Source of the DNA: Platanthera guangdongensis
Lineage: Eukaryota; Streptophyta; Magnoliopsida; Asparagales; Orchidaceae
Assembly (NCBI GenBank): GCA_039583875.1
Contig: CM077158.1
Coordinates: 236,212,453 to 236,276,452 of the forward strand
Direction: 5' to 3'
Length of the DNA stretch: 64,000 nt
The notes beneath the pieces are model-generated. The model searched no databases. It was not told where the DNA came from and was given only the letters and a program-made list of their open reading frames with translations. Each line of letters begins with the position of its first letter. The stretch's first letter is position 1. A program made the position numbers and the translations under genes. Positions 1 through 11,900 of the stretch are shown here, one piece after another.

Positions 1-1047
1 TATATATATATAACTCGAGGATGGATAATTAATTAATTAATAAGCAGAAGAGATGATGGATTCAGCCAATAACGCCGGGGAAGAACACCACCGTCGACCG
101 AGTTTTTTTAATTAAGGCAATTATTATTGGCACTATAGATTTGGCTATCTGCACTCATATTTAGATATTTTTAAGACGTTTCAAAAAGTCTAACCGCACT
201 CATTTTTCTAGCAGCCTGTTTTGTTCCCGGGCATCGATTTTTGCCGCAAATCAAAGGCACCGTTTGGCATGGTTGTGACGGTCGTAAACGTATGGGTTAC
301 ACTGTCATTCGTTAAGGATCACCTGACAAACATCATTATTTCAACATAAAAATCTCATGTTATTATTTCAGTTTTTTATTTTCCTTCAAAAAATTGATAG
401 TAGTTTTTTACTTTTTCCTCAAAAAATTCTTGTGAAAGATCCCATTGGTCTGTTCTGGCATAAGGACCTCCATATACCTTCATATTCTGCTGAGTAAGAT
501 TTCACGATAGATCTGGATCAGTGATTCAAAAACTTCCATTTTCAATCTTGATTTACGCAGAAATTTAAAAATTATGATACCAGATAAATCGAAAAGACGC
601 AAATTTACAGGAGTATGGGCATCACTAATAGGACTTGTTAATTTTTATATAGCGTATGAGTTATATACTATGAGTAAGCCCGCAAAAACCCTTGTATGAC
701 TTCTTCTATTTCTCAAAGTATAATTTTTGTGCCTCCAACAAACTACATTTTGATGATTTTTGAAAGTTGATTTTTTTTAGGGTTTAGACATGTCAAATTA
801 CATAAATTTTGATGATTTTTGAGAAGTTTATTTGTATTGATGTAATTTATTTGCGGATAACAATTTTGTTTGTGATAGTTCATTTTGAAAACAGTGATTT
901 GTGGTTATCAATTAGTTGTGTGTAGTCAAAAATGCAAAATAGTTATGTATAGTTAAAAATGTGGTACTAATAACAATATTTTTCTTAATCACGATCTTTT
1001 TTTATGTATTTATGAAGCTTTAAATGCATTTATTCTGGATAAGAAAT
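1..1047. other. AT-rich intergenic DNA, no gene seen
   Basis: Starts with a short TA run, then AT-rich sequence with long T and A tracts and no convincing ORF, RNA gene or transposon domain. About 80 bases near 250-330 weakly resemble 3580-3670 and could be ends of one unknown repeat family. Nothing else is recognised. Confidence 0.6.
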
Positions 1048-1050
1048 TAC

Positions 1051-2366
1051 GGCTCTGTTTGGGACAGTTTTGACGGATGGAAAAATTATATTTCAACCGC
1101 CAGAGCTGTTTTTTTAATTGTTTGAGAGAGCTTTTCATATCCAGTTTTTCGAAAATCAAGTTTGATAGAGCTGTTTTGAGAAGCTGTGAGAGGTCAGATT
1201 TAGCGGTTAATTAGATTTTTTTTATTGTCACGGACGTGATTTTTTCGGCTTGTATGCAATTTTTTCGCTTAGACGCGATTTTTTCGATTAGACACGATTT
1301 TTTCGCACAAACGTGATTTTTTTGCACGTGCACAATTTTTTCGCCCTGTCGATTTTTTCGCCCTGGCGTGATTATTTTCGTCCGGATGTGATTTTTTCGC
1401 CTAGACGTGTTTTTTTCTCGTAGACGCAATTTTTTTGCTCAGATGCAATTTTTTCGCACGGTCGTGATTTTTTTCACTCAGAGGTGAATTTTTTCGCCCG
1501 GACGCAATTTTTTCGCTCAGACGTCATTTTTCGCTGGGTCACGATTTTATCATTCAGATGCAATTTTTTCTGCTCAGACACGATTTTTTCGCACGTGAAC
1601 GATTTTTCACAAGAGAGTGATTTTTGCGCCGGGGCGCATTTTTTTGCTCGGAGCGATTTTTTCACCCGAATGTGTTTTTTTTGCTCGGGCACAATTTTTT
1701 TCGCAAGGACATGATTTTTTTGCCTGCGTGCTATATTTTCGCTCGAATGCGAATTTTTCTGCCCGGATATGTTTTTTTGACACGTGCGCGAATTTTTTCG
1801 CCCGAGTGCGGTATTTTCGCCCGGAAGTGATTTTTTTCACCCGGGCATGATTTTTTCGGTCAGACTTGATTTTTCTCTCGGATGTGATTTTTTTTGCACG
1901 GTCACGATTTTTTCGCCTTGATGCTACTTTTTCTGTCCGGACACAATTTTTTGAATGCGTGCAATTTTTCTGCCAGGGAGCAATTTTTAAGCCCGAGATA
2001 TTTTTTCGCCCGGACGCGATATTTTCTGTCGGGCGCGATTTTTTACTCCGACGCGATTTTTTTGCAAGGGCGCAATTTTTTCATCCGCCGAAAATATCGC
2101 GTCCGGGCAAAAAAATCGTGTCCGGGCAAGAAAATATGGTGTCGAGCGAAAAATCGAGGCCGGGCGAAAAAAATTGACTTCCATTACTAAGAATCGCGTC
2201 CGGAAGAAAAAAATTCTGCCCTGAGGAAATAATCAGTAGAGCTTTTTTGAGAGCACTTTGAGTTTTTTTTTTACCAAACAATCTGCTGCTCTATTTGTAG
2301 AGCTTTTCTAAGAGCTCTACTTCATCAACAACATTTCCATCCGCTAGAGTTGTCCCAAACAAAGCC
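1051..2366. mobile_element. Non-autonomous TIR DNA transposon (Tourist/Harbinger-like) with minisatellite interior
   Basis: The two ends are inverted repeats. The left 30 bases (1051-1080) start GGCTCTGTTTGGGACA. The right 30 bases (2337-2366) read in reverse start GGCTTTGTTTGGGACA. By eye 24 of 30 positions match. The element is flanked on both sides by TAC (1048-1050 and 2367-2369), a 3-bp target duplication. The 3-bp duplication and GGC(N)TGTTTGG-type ends suggest the PIF/Harbinger (Tourist) superfamily, although the usual duplication there is TWA. No transposase is present. The interior is almost wholly a 19-bp tandem repeat, which is unusual for this kind of element. The superfamily is an inference; the inverted ends and the duplication are seen directly. 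Confidence 0.75.
1211..2200. repeat. 19-bp degenerate minisatellite with an internal inversion
   Basis: About fifty degenerate copies of a unit like GATTTTTTCGCCCGGACGC, with period near 19 bp: a T-run followed by a short GC-rich spacer. From about 2088 the repeat appears in reverse complement (AAAAAATCGCGTCCGGGC type) up to about 2200, so the array is inverted at its right end and could fold back on itself. Because 19 is not a multiple of 3, the overlapping open frames on both strands are by-products and not genes. Confidence 0.85.
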
Positions 2367-2369
2367 TAC

Positions 2370-4175
2370 ATATTTAAAGTGTTTAGGTTTTTATACCTAA
2401 CAACAGTAACTGTCCCTATACTCGGTGATCATCCTCTTCAGATCGTGCGCACAACGATTTGCCGGCGGAAGGAGCGTCATTGTGCCGGGACACTGTCGAG
2501 GAGGTGGTGCTGCCGCGTGAAGCCCACCCATGCACTGTCAATTGACCGAGTGTCGTAGAGCGAGCAAGTTTGAGCAAAAGTACCGTCGTTGTTAGGGTAT
2601 TGTCTAAGCAAAGAATATCGAGCACGGACGATAGTCCGTGCGAAAATGCTCATGTGATATTTTTTTAATATTTGATTGTTTTTGGAGATGAATGTTTTTA
2701 TTAAAGTTTTTATAACAAGTAGTAGGGTTCAAGATTAGATAGGTTCAATCATTGTTGAACCTCTATACCCTAAATAAATTTATAAAATATAATTAAAATA
2801 ATTTAAATATGCCAAATTATAATTATATTAAAAAATAGACACATCAAAATTTATTTCAATTTAATGTTTTTTTAACTTTATTAAAAAGGAAGAATGATTT
2901 AAAATTTTATAATGTTTTGAATTAAATCAAACTCGATATAACAAGTATTAATATATTTTTTGGTAGAGTAGTGCATCTGTGCATGAAATTCATTGGTTAT
3001 TTTTGCGAATCATGTGTCGAACATAAATTCAAATTTCTTTTTTTAAAAAAATCATTTTTGAGCTACGATTTGAGAATCTTCCGGTTTTCCAAAACCGATA
3101 TCAACTAGACCGACGGTTCTACGGTTCTTGAGTGGTTTTCGGCTGGAACGATTTTAAGCATGACCCAACCGATTTATAAGTTGGTTCACGGTCCAACCGG
3201 TTAGATCGATCAGTTTGGTCCAATTTTTAAAACAATGATTTATATAGAGAATTCCAACCAAATTTTTGGCCGATTTGGATATCTCAGTCAAGAAGGATGG
3301 TTTGATGCACATATACAAAAATCTCTAGAAGAGTTGGGATTTGTTTGGCGGGGCGGTGGAGCTTCCGCGAAAATCGTCGCGCCTCTGGACCGATGTCGTG
3401 TTTCCCGCGGCACAGTTGATTTCTGCAAAAATCCTGCGGTTTTGTGTGGCGGGGTGGAGCCCCACCACCCAATCGCGGGATTTCCAACCCCCGTATTTCC
3501 CTGCGGGATGCTGATGTGTGCGCGACCGGTGTGTATCCTCCCCGCCAAATGAAGCCTAGGTCAAATTACATGGCCTACTTATGGTCCATTTGACACAGTG
3601 ATGACGATCGTGAACGCGGTTGTTATGAACCATCATTTGTTAGCGTCCAACCTCACATATGGAATTTCATTCACTTTTAAGTTCAAATTTGTTTGTTTTT
3701 TCTTTACGGATGTCATGTCAAACACATATTTTATGATAGTGTTATTTTTGTCGAAACTCGTCGGAGAAAAATGCAGTGTAGACAATCACTTGAATATATT
3801 GTATTTGTCTCATATTATCTTTATAAAGGGTGGGAATTTGACTTATAAGTGCAAAGAATTTTCTCAATTAAGAATTAGAAATTGGAGTGAGAATAATCAG
3901 TGGCACTCGACACTGTACCATACGCCAGTGCGTGCTACATTGCGCCCGCGCACGCAACTTTGCACGTGCGGCCGCGCGCTATTCCGCACATGCTGGAGCG
4001 CGTGCATTTGCGCGTCGTCCCATGTGCCCTAGCCTTGCTCACGCCCATGCGCTCTCGTGGGCGCATTGACGCGCTTGCGGTAGAGCGTGTTCCCGCCGTT
4101 GTTGGTTTGCTGATGAGCCTGCCCGGACTGCCCGTGGAGAATAATCGTCACATTCCAAAAATTGGTTATCCATGT
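2370..4175. other. Intergenic DNA, no gene supported
   Basis: Mixed AT-rich sequence with two GC-rich patches, at about 3340-3560 and 3900-4120. The second is rich in GCGC and CGCG steps. Short open frames exist on both strands but show no recognisable domain or consistent coding signal. A possible small inverted-repeat element at 3337-3556 is listed separately. Confidence 0.5.
3337..3556. mobile_element. Possible small TIR element (MITE)
   Basis: The left end GGATTTGTTTGGCGGGG (3337-3353) and the reverse complement of the right end, GGCTTCATTTGGCGGGG (3540-3556), match at 14 of 17 positions. The interior is GC-rich and non-coding. The flanking trinucleotides (TTG left, TAG right) do not match fully, so no clear target duplication supports it. 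It could be chance. Confidence 0.3.
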
Positions 4176-4489
4176 TGTTGGGTATTGTATCAACAATAAC
4201 CTTGATTTGAAGAAGTGTTTCTTGAACTAAGATGAATTGAGATTGTATTTGACATTGTGTATTTAGTTATGTGTTTGCAGGACTATATTGCTAAGTACAA
4301 TCTAATGTCAGATTACAGTGGATCATGAAACACAAGACTATACAATATAATAATTCATTGTGTAGACCAATGTTTTGACCCACGTGTAATGTTTATATTG
4401 GGGTGTACTTCTATTTCAAGTGCAATAGAAGAGTCGAGGTAGGATAGGTTGCTGAATTCAGAAGAACAGAATTTTTCTAAGTACAATTC

Positions 4490-4840
4490 ATCGAGTATAC
4501 TCTTGGATACTCGTCGAATTCGTCGTGTATACTTACTGACACTCGTCGAATTCGTCGTATTTACTTAGGGATTAACCTCTGAGTTCTTAGAAATCAGTTA
4601 AGTAAAAATCGTCGAGAATCTTCCTGTATACTCGTCAAATTCGTCGAGTGTATCTATTGATACTCATCGAATTCGTCGAATATGTATGTCGATACACGAC
4701 GAATTTGTCGAGACTCTCTAGCTATGACTTGAGTTCTCGAATTTACTTCTCGGGATTTTACCTAGGTTAAATTCGTCAGTTGTCGAAGTCGATTAGCCGA
4801 GTATACTCATGGATATACAACGATACTCGACGAATTTACT
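4490..4840 (+). promoter_or_regulatory. Cluster of CGAATTCG-centred motifs upstream of the LTR A TATA box
   Basis: About six copies of a motif like ACTCGTCGAATTCGTCG, some changed at one or two bases and two in the opposite orientation (near 4695 and 4828), lie within 350 bp ending about 120 bp before the TATA box. The core CGAATTCG is a palindrome. The cluster sits where B, C and E LTRs carry their own, different palindrome clusters. A role as transcription-factor binding sites is inferred from position only. Confidence 0.55.
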
Positions 4841-4961
4841 TAGCGAATTTATTTTCTATTTTTCTGTCTGACGGGTTTCTGCATCTTGCCGACGGACATG
4901 CACAGTGCACATGGACGTTTCGTTCTTGGAAAGTATTTTGTAGCCGTTGGAGAAGGAATTC

Positions 4962-4969
4962 TATAAATA
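4962..4969 (+). promoter_or_regulatory. TATA box of LTR A
   Basis: TATAAATA in the context TTCTATAAATACC, about 790 bp into the LTR and about 120 bp after the motif cluster. Transcription would start about 30 bp downstream, just ahead of the AACCCTAAT motif. Confidence 0.6.
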
Positions 4970-5662
4970 CCTAGGGTTAATTCGTTCAACCCTAATCCTC
5001 ATTTCAAATTTGAAATCGTGAAATGGTCGTCGTTTTCCGTCGCTCGTACAACCTTCGGAAAGAGAAGTTCGCGACCTAGCCTTGCACGATCGGCGATTCG
5101 TTCAAAGTGTTGATTCGGCAGATCTCTTCTTTAGTCTTCTCCAAGATTTTAGATCGTGTTCGATCAAGAATTCAGATCAAGCTTTCAAGTTTCGTTTCAA
5201 GTCTTTTCCTTCTACAAACCTTACAAGATTTCATTATAGGAGGAAGAAGACTGAATTTGTTCAGATCTGAAGATTTAGACCGTTGTCAATCTAACAAGTT
5301 ATATAAATTTTTTTTGAACTCTTGTAGGAAGTTTCACTTCCGAGTTTTAGATCCTTGTTTTAAGATCGAGTTGTAGGAGAGGTTGTTCTCTGATTTGTAT
5401 GAGCGTTGTCTCCGAGTTGTAGGAATTGAGGCTCCGAGGTGTAAGATTTGAATAATTTGATTTTTGGTGTAGTGGCAGAATCTAGCCCTTCATAGTAGAT
5501 AGGTGAGGCGGACAGTGGACGTACCCAACTCGGGAAACCCTTATAAATTCTCTGGGTTTCTGTGTGCTTAATTTTTGTACTAATTTTTATTCCGTTATAA
5601 AACGTAGAACTCACCTATTCATCCCCTCTAGGTGATTTAGGTTCACTCTAGATACTTTCAAT

Positions 5663-5675
5663 TGGTATCAAAGGT
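5663..5675 (+). other. Primer-binding site of element A
   Basis: TGGTATCAAAGGT, two bases after the LTR end. It resembles the complement of the 3' end of plant initiator methionine tRNA (TGGTATCAGAGC), the usual primer of copia elements, with one change in the shared part. Confidence 0.75.
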
Positions 5676-5748
5676 GTGTTGTTCGATATTAGGTTAACAC
5701 CTTGAACAAGATCTCCAATCTAGTTGTCAAGAGATACCGCTAGCTGCA

Positions 5749-7992
5749 ATGGACAAAAGCAAGGATATGTCTTCGATGAAGTTGCTTGTGTGCACCAAGG
5801 AGAACTTCCCCATGTGGTTGGAGAGAGTCATATTTTACATGCAAGCTGCTGATCCTTGTATTTTTCAGATTGTTGAAGAAGGGGCTTATGTTCCTACTCA
5901 AACTTCTGCTCTGAATCCTAACATCCAAGTTCCCAAGAAAATGATGGATTTGAACAAGGATGAAATAGCTCTAGTATCCTTGGATAAAAAAGTAAAGAAT
6001 ATCATAGCTAGTGCAGTGGACGACTCAATGCTGCAAAATCTATTCCACTACAAATCTGCCAAGGAGATGTGAGACTTTCTCGTGGTTCTCATGGAAGGAA
6101 CTGAGGAAGTTAGAGATGATCGTAGATCTCTGCTAAATCAAGAATACGAGGCATTCAAGCAAGGATCTAACGATACTATTGCTGACAGCTTTGAGAAATT
6201 TTTTTAAGATCGTCAATGGCCTCAGAAACTATGGTCGTACATTTACTAATGGCGAGCTCAACGATACATTTTTAAGATCCCTGACAAATGACTGGGAAAC
6301 TAAGGTGGTGGCCATAAGGGAATTTGTAAAGTTGCCTGAGATTGATCCATAAAATCTTTTCGGAGAGCTCCTCTCCTATGAACTACAAATGAATATTCGA
6401 AAGAAAGAGGAGCAAAGTAGTTAGACTTCAACCAAAGAGAAGTTGATAGCTCTGAAGGCCGAAGGGTCAAGAAAATATAAAGTTGTGTCACCAATAAGGA
6501 TACGAGCTTATGATGCCCAAGAAGATTCTAAGCCAAGCACGTCAGGCTCTGAATTATCTGATGGAGAATTCTCGCTAATCTCCAAGCAATTCAAAAGACT
6601 ACTTAGGATGAGAAGGCAAATAAAAAATCAGTTCTCCTCTGACTTCAGAAAATCACATCGTGATGGTGATCAGTCCAAGAAAAGCTACAACAAAGATGAC
6701 AGGTATAAGTCTAAACCGAACAAACATTCTTCTTCTGATATAGTTTGTTATTGTTGCAATAAGGCAGGACACATGATTGCGGAGTGTCCGCATAAAAAGG
6801 AATGATCCATGAAAGAAGAGAAGAGATCCTTCAAAGGTAAGAGGAAGGAAGAGAATAGCTTCGTTGCAAAGAAGTCAAAGACTCTTAGTGACAGTGACTC
6901 AAGTGAGTCAAGCTCTGATAATGAAGAAGCCTACTTCGGGCTCATGGCTCAATCAGATGAGGAAGTAGGCGACTCCCAATTCAACAGGAAGTTAAACTCT
7001 CACACTATGTTCTCTGAATCTGAAACTTCAACTAATGTTCATGAAGACTATTCTTCTAAGGAAGATGATTCTGACTTGATGGCTCAATATCAAGAACTTT
7101 TGAGAGCCTTTGACAAATGTCACAAGGTAGTCAAAAAGCAATAAAAATGATTGCTTCTCTCAAGGTAGAGGAATCACGTCTGAAGGAGGAAATTGCTGAG
7201 TTAACTCCTTTCAGAGATGAAGTTCACTCATTGAAAGAGGAATTAAAATGCTCTGCTGAACTATTAAGTCAAAAGGAAAAATACTTAGAAGAGCTAGAAG
7301 AAAATCTCTTGGTGGAAAGGAAGCTTGTTGAAAGTTACTCTAAGCCAACGACCATTCTTCCTCTCATTGATGAATTCTCTACTCCTAAGAAGGGTAGCGG
7401 TCTTGGCTACGTAGCTGAGAAAGGTAAGGCTACTAAGAAAGATGCTACCAAAGGCAAAGGGAATGCATCTCAAAGTCAACCCTCTTTTAAGAAGGTAATC
7501 TTTCCCACAAATAAATAAGACTTTGAGATGTCCTATGGTCACTTTGCTAGGCCAACTTATTTGGAGCGTAAAAGGCACTACCAAGGATGGACCCGTCCCC
7601 GAGTCTTTGGTGCTAGTGCATTCAAGGCACCATATGAAGAAATAACTCTCAAAGAGTACGGTCCCTATGTTTATGGACCAAATTTTAAGAAGATGCCCAA
7701 AGACAAAACTGTTATTCCCAAGGGCAAGGAGACAGAAAAGTCTTATGTCTGCTGCAATCATGAGGCTTCCACGTCCAAGTCAGTAGGACCTTCTAGAATT
7801 CCCATTCAGAAGGTGAAACATGAATATAAATGGATGTACAACAGGTTAGACTGTTGGTGTTGCGGCAACATTGGTCACTTTGCCGTAGATTGTTGGTTTC
7901 ATCCATTGAAAATTGAAACTCCATGAGTTAATATTGCGAGACCGACCACTCGAAATATTAACGTTCCTAGTGTTGTTAAGCTAACAAGGAAC
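5749..7992 (+). pseudogene. gag: Degenerate gag of element A
   Basis: Encodes the capsid/nucleocapsid polyprotein that packages element RNA in cytoplasmic particles. The first ATG gives a start MDKSKDMSSMKLLVCTKE, matching gag of elements B and C (MDKAKDFSKLPFCTK). The capsid part is followed by a Ser/Asp/Glu-rich stretch, a coiled-coil-like Lys/Glu region and two CCHC zinc knuckles, CYCCNKAGHMIAEC (about 6750-6792) and CWCCGNIGHFAVDC (about 7855-7892). The frame is broken by TGA at 6070 (Trp in relatives), an extra base in the T-run near 6205, CAA to TAA near 6350 and later indels. The coding sequence stops at GGAAC (7988-7992), where element D inserted, and resumes at 12577. It cannot give a functional protein. 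Confidence 0.85.
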
Positions 7993-8455
7993 GGTTGCAG
8001 TATGGAGACCGGGCGGTCTGGCGGCTTGTGTCTGGCGGTTTGGAGATCGGGCGGTCTGGCAGTTTCACTCTAGCGACTTGCTAGCCGGGCGGTCTAGTGG
8101 CTTCTCTCCAGCGGCTTGGTAGCTGAGCTGTTGTTGATTGGAGACCGAGCTGTCTGGCAGTTTGACGCAGACGACTTAATGACCGGGCGGTCTAGCGGTC
8201 TCTCCTAGCGAATTCACTTCTCTTTATAGTATTTGTCGGACGTTTAGCCTACTCGTCTAACCGCACGGCTTGTGCAGTCTGATTTTATGTATTGCCGGTT
8301 GTAACATTATTTATTTGTCTCATATTGCTTATTTGTAATCTCTCACCTCTCCTCTATTATATAAAAGGGAGTCTATACATTTTTAATATTTACTTTTTTG
8401 CATAATAAAAATTCTGTTATTCCAAATTTCGGACTGTTTCTTTCTTGTTCACACA
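7993..8455 (+). repeat. 5' LTR of element D
   Basis: 463 bp, from GGTTGCAG (first base changed from the TGTTGCAA of the 3' LTR) to TTCACACA. It contains many GGCGGTCTGGCGG-like stretches in U3 and an A/T-rich end with a TATATAAAAGG box near 8360. The leader after the LTR (8468-8900) is Pyr-rich with no clear ORF. Confidence 0.85.
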
Positions 8456-8467
8456 TGGTATCAGAGG
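8456..8467 (+). other. Primer-binding site of element D
   Basis: TGGTATCAGAGG directly follows the LTR. Eleven of twelve bases match the complement of plant initiator methionine tRNA. Confidence 0.85.
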
Positions 8468-8900
8468 AATCGATCTTTTCCACATGATTCTGTGAGCTTA
8501 TTCTATCCGCGCAGTTTGCCCTCTCTTCTCCTACGATCGTAGTCTTTCCCTCGGTTTATCTCTACCGCACGCCCTCTCTATCCGCACGACCTGTTCACAT
8601 GGTTTGACTGTCTCTGTTCTCTGCTCGCGCCCGCTTGCACGACCTTCCCTTTCTCTCGCAACATGTCTTCATGTGGTCTTTTCTCTTCTATTCGCGCGGC
8701 CCGTCTGCGTGCGATCTGTCTTGGTGCAACCCGTCCTCGCGTGTTTTTTCTCGACGTGACCTGTCTCCGCGACCTTGTCTCTTCTTCTGTTTGCACGTTC
8801 TCTTCTCCTTATTCCAGCGACCTGCCTTCGCCGCCTTGTTCGCGCGGTCTCTTCTTTTGTTTGCACTTTATCTTCCCCTTGTTCTGCTCTCTTCTCTTAT

Positions 8901-11900
8901 ATGGATCTCTCTGACACCTCCTCTTCAAAGCAGTCTGCCTCCGTGGTCACGTCTTCGGGTAGTGCCGACGTCATTGCTCAAGGAAAATGGCTGATCGACT
9001 CTGGATCTACCAATCATATGACTGACAATCCTCAGTATTTTTCTATCCTAGAAACACATGATCGGTTTCCCCTATCTTTATTGCGGACGACTCTCCCTCA
9101 CCGGTCAATGGGACGGGAGTGGTTCAAGTCACTCTGTCTCTTCGCTTGGCGGATACTTTCTACGTGCCAAAGTTTCCTTGCAATTTATTATCTATAACTT
9201 CTCTATGCAAGCAACTACAATGTTCCATCACATTCACTCCTACTTCGTATTCTTTTCAGGATCCGGGCTCCAAATGGATGATTGCTACTAGGACTGAGAG
9301 TGGCGTCCTCTACTTCCTCGACAATGTTTCTGCTCTGTCCGCCTTCTCCTCCTCTTCTACAGATCTTATGCAATGACATCTTCGTCTTGGTCATCCTCCT
9401 CCACGGCTTCTTCGTCAACTTTTGCCCCACCTCCCTTCACATAGTCCTCCTCTCAACTGTGATGCATGTCAGCTTGGCAAGCATCACCGCTCCTCCTTTC
9501 AACCAATGCAAGGCCGTGGATCTTCCCGTCCATTTGACCTCGTTCACTCTGATGTCTGGGGTTCTGCTCCTACCCTCATAATAGGTTTGGGTAGTTTATA
9601 TTTTGTAACTTTTATTAATGATTTCTCACACTGTACGTGGGTGTATCTTTTAAAAGATCGCTCCGAGTTATTCTCTGTATGGACAACCTTTTATTTTATG
9701 ATTAAAACTCAGTTTGATATCTCTATTAAAATCTTTCGCTTCGAAAATGCCAAAGAATATCTTAGTCATGATTTTTCTTTTTTTTGTATGCAACATGAGA
9801 TTCTTCATCAAACTAGTTGTGTCTATACCTCACAATAAAATGGAGTGGCGGAACGCAAAAACCATCACCTCCTTGATGTCGCTCGCACTCTGATAACACA
9901 AATGCAGGTTGCTCGCTCCTATTGGGGCTATGTCGTTCTCATCTCCTGCTATCTCATTAATCGCATTCCCTTCATGGTTCTCCACGGTCAAACCCCATTC
10001 TCCATTCTCTATCCAGGCAAGGATCTGTTTCTTCTACCTCTACGTATCTTTGGGTGCACGGCTATTGAGTACGCTCCCTCTGCCACCTATGACAAACTCT
10101 CCCCACATGCCACCAAATGTGTCTTTCTGGGTTACTCTACCACTCAGAAAGGTTATTGTTGTTTTGACCCTGTTCTTCGCAAGCAGTTTGTCTCTGTGGG
10201 CATAACCTTCTTCAAAAATGTGTCTTATTTCTCTCGCGTCTCCTCTTATCTTCCTGATGTTCCTGCTTCTCCTACCGTCCCCACTGTCCCATCTACACCT
10301 ACTAAGATTTCTCCTCCTCCACAGTGTCCACCATCTCCTCCTCCTCTCTCTCCGCCTCCGCTATCTTCCTCTTCTCCACAGCCGTCTCTCTCTACTCCCG
10401 GGCCAACTTTCTCCGCCACAGATGCACCGGATACTGAAGAACGCGCCGACTCGGATCTTCTCATTGCTCTTCGTAAAGGGGTCCGGACATGTACCCAACA
10501 CTCGCTAGCTGTTGTTGTTTCCTATGCTCGTCTTACTCCTCGCAGGACTTTTGTATTGGCGATCTTTGCCACTACCACTCCTTGTACCTACCAGGAAGCC
10601 CTTGCTGTTCCTCATTGGAAGGCAGCCATGGATGAGGAAATTGCAACCCTCACTGAGCAGGGTACATGGACCCTTGTTCCTCCTCCATTGGGCACCAATC
10701 TTGTTGGCTGTCGCTGGATCTTTATTATGAAGTTCAGTCCGGATGACAGTGTGGATCGTTATAAGGCTAGCCTTATCGCCAAAGGCTTCACTCAGACTTA
10801 TGGTGTTGATTATTTTGACACCTTTTCTCCCATTGCTCATCTCATCACTATTCGGGTTCTCCTTTCTGTGACCGACAACATGGATTGGCCCATTTCCCAA
10901 CTAGATGTCAAGAATGCCTTTCTCTATGGTGATCTTCAGGAGGATGTCTACATGGAGCAACCTCCTAGGTATGTTGCTCATGGGGAGACACAAGTATGCA
11001 GGTTGAAGAAGGACATCTATGGCCTAAAGCAAAGCCCTTGGGCTTGGTTTGACAAGTTTAGCGACATTGTGGCAGCCGTGGGTTTTACAAGAAGTTCTGC
11101 CGATCACTCATTATTCTTTCGCAAAACCTCTCTGAGTCTGGTGGTTCTTGTCATATATGTGGATGATATTCTTCTCACTAGAGATGATCAGGTTGGGGTA
11201 GCCTTGATAAAGAATATCTCCATCAATACTGGGTCACGAAGGATATGGGCTTCCCCAAAATACTTTCTGGGGATAGAAATCTCTCGAAAGCCCAACTCCT
11301 TAGTCCTCTCTCAACATAAGTATGCTCTTGATCTTCTAAAGGGAATAGGGTTGACTGGGGCTAAACCTGTCTGATGCCCCATGGCCACTAGAGAAGATAA
11401 AACTTGGACAGATGACTCGCTTCCTCTATCAGATGTTACAAGGTACAGACGTCTGGTCGACAAACTCATTTATCTCACGGTAACCAGACCCAACATCTCC
11501 TACGCTGTAGGCAAGGTTAGTCAATTCATACAAGCTCCTAGTGAGTGTCATCTACAATTTGCCCTGAGGATATTGGAATATATTAAAGCGGCGCAAGGTA
11601 AAGGACTACTATTTCAGAAGAATGATCATTTAAAGATTGAAGCGTACTCGGATTCTAGCTATGCTGATGACAAAGGAGATCACAAGTCCACATCGGGCTT
11701 TTGCATATTTGTGGGGGGAAACCTTGTGAGCTAGAAGAGCAAAAAATATTCTGTTATCTCCAGGTCTAGTACAGAGCCGGAATATCGAAGTATGGCGTTG
11801 ACCACATGTGAATTAAAATGGTTACGGGCTCTCATGCTTGACTTAGGAGAGGTCTACAACCATCCTCTACCTATATTCTACGACAATAAAGCCGCTATAT

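Larger units (their letters stand above)
4176..5660 (+). repeat. 5' LTR of element A
   Basis: Begins TGTTGGGT and ends CTTTCA just before the primer-binding site, giving 1485 bp with the expected TG...CA ends. It holds, in order, a cluster of a CGAATTCG-centred motif (about 4490-4840), a TATA box (4962-4969), a telo-box-like AACCCTAAT around 4988 and, in the R/U5 part, three copies of a CGAGTTGTAGGA-like motif near 5367, 5413 and 5434. The same order of parts is found in the LTRs of B, C and E, although the sequences differ. Confidence 0.8.

Noticed and set aside
1211..2281. Overlapping ORFs on both strands rich in F, R, K and S
   Set aside because: They come from the 19-bp minisatellite, appear in several frames on both strands and have no domain.
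2416..2625. Minus-strand 69-codon ORF
   Set aside because: No domain, no promoter context and isolated in intergenic DNA.
3598..4199. Plus-strand ORFs near 3.6-4.2 kb as host genes
   Set aside because: Short, overlapping in different frames, biased composition and no domain.
5082..5376. Small ORFs in the LTR A leader
   Set aside because: Within R/U5 of an LTR, not conserved in LTR B or E.
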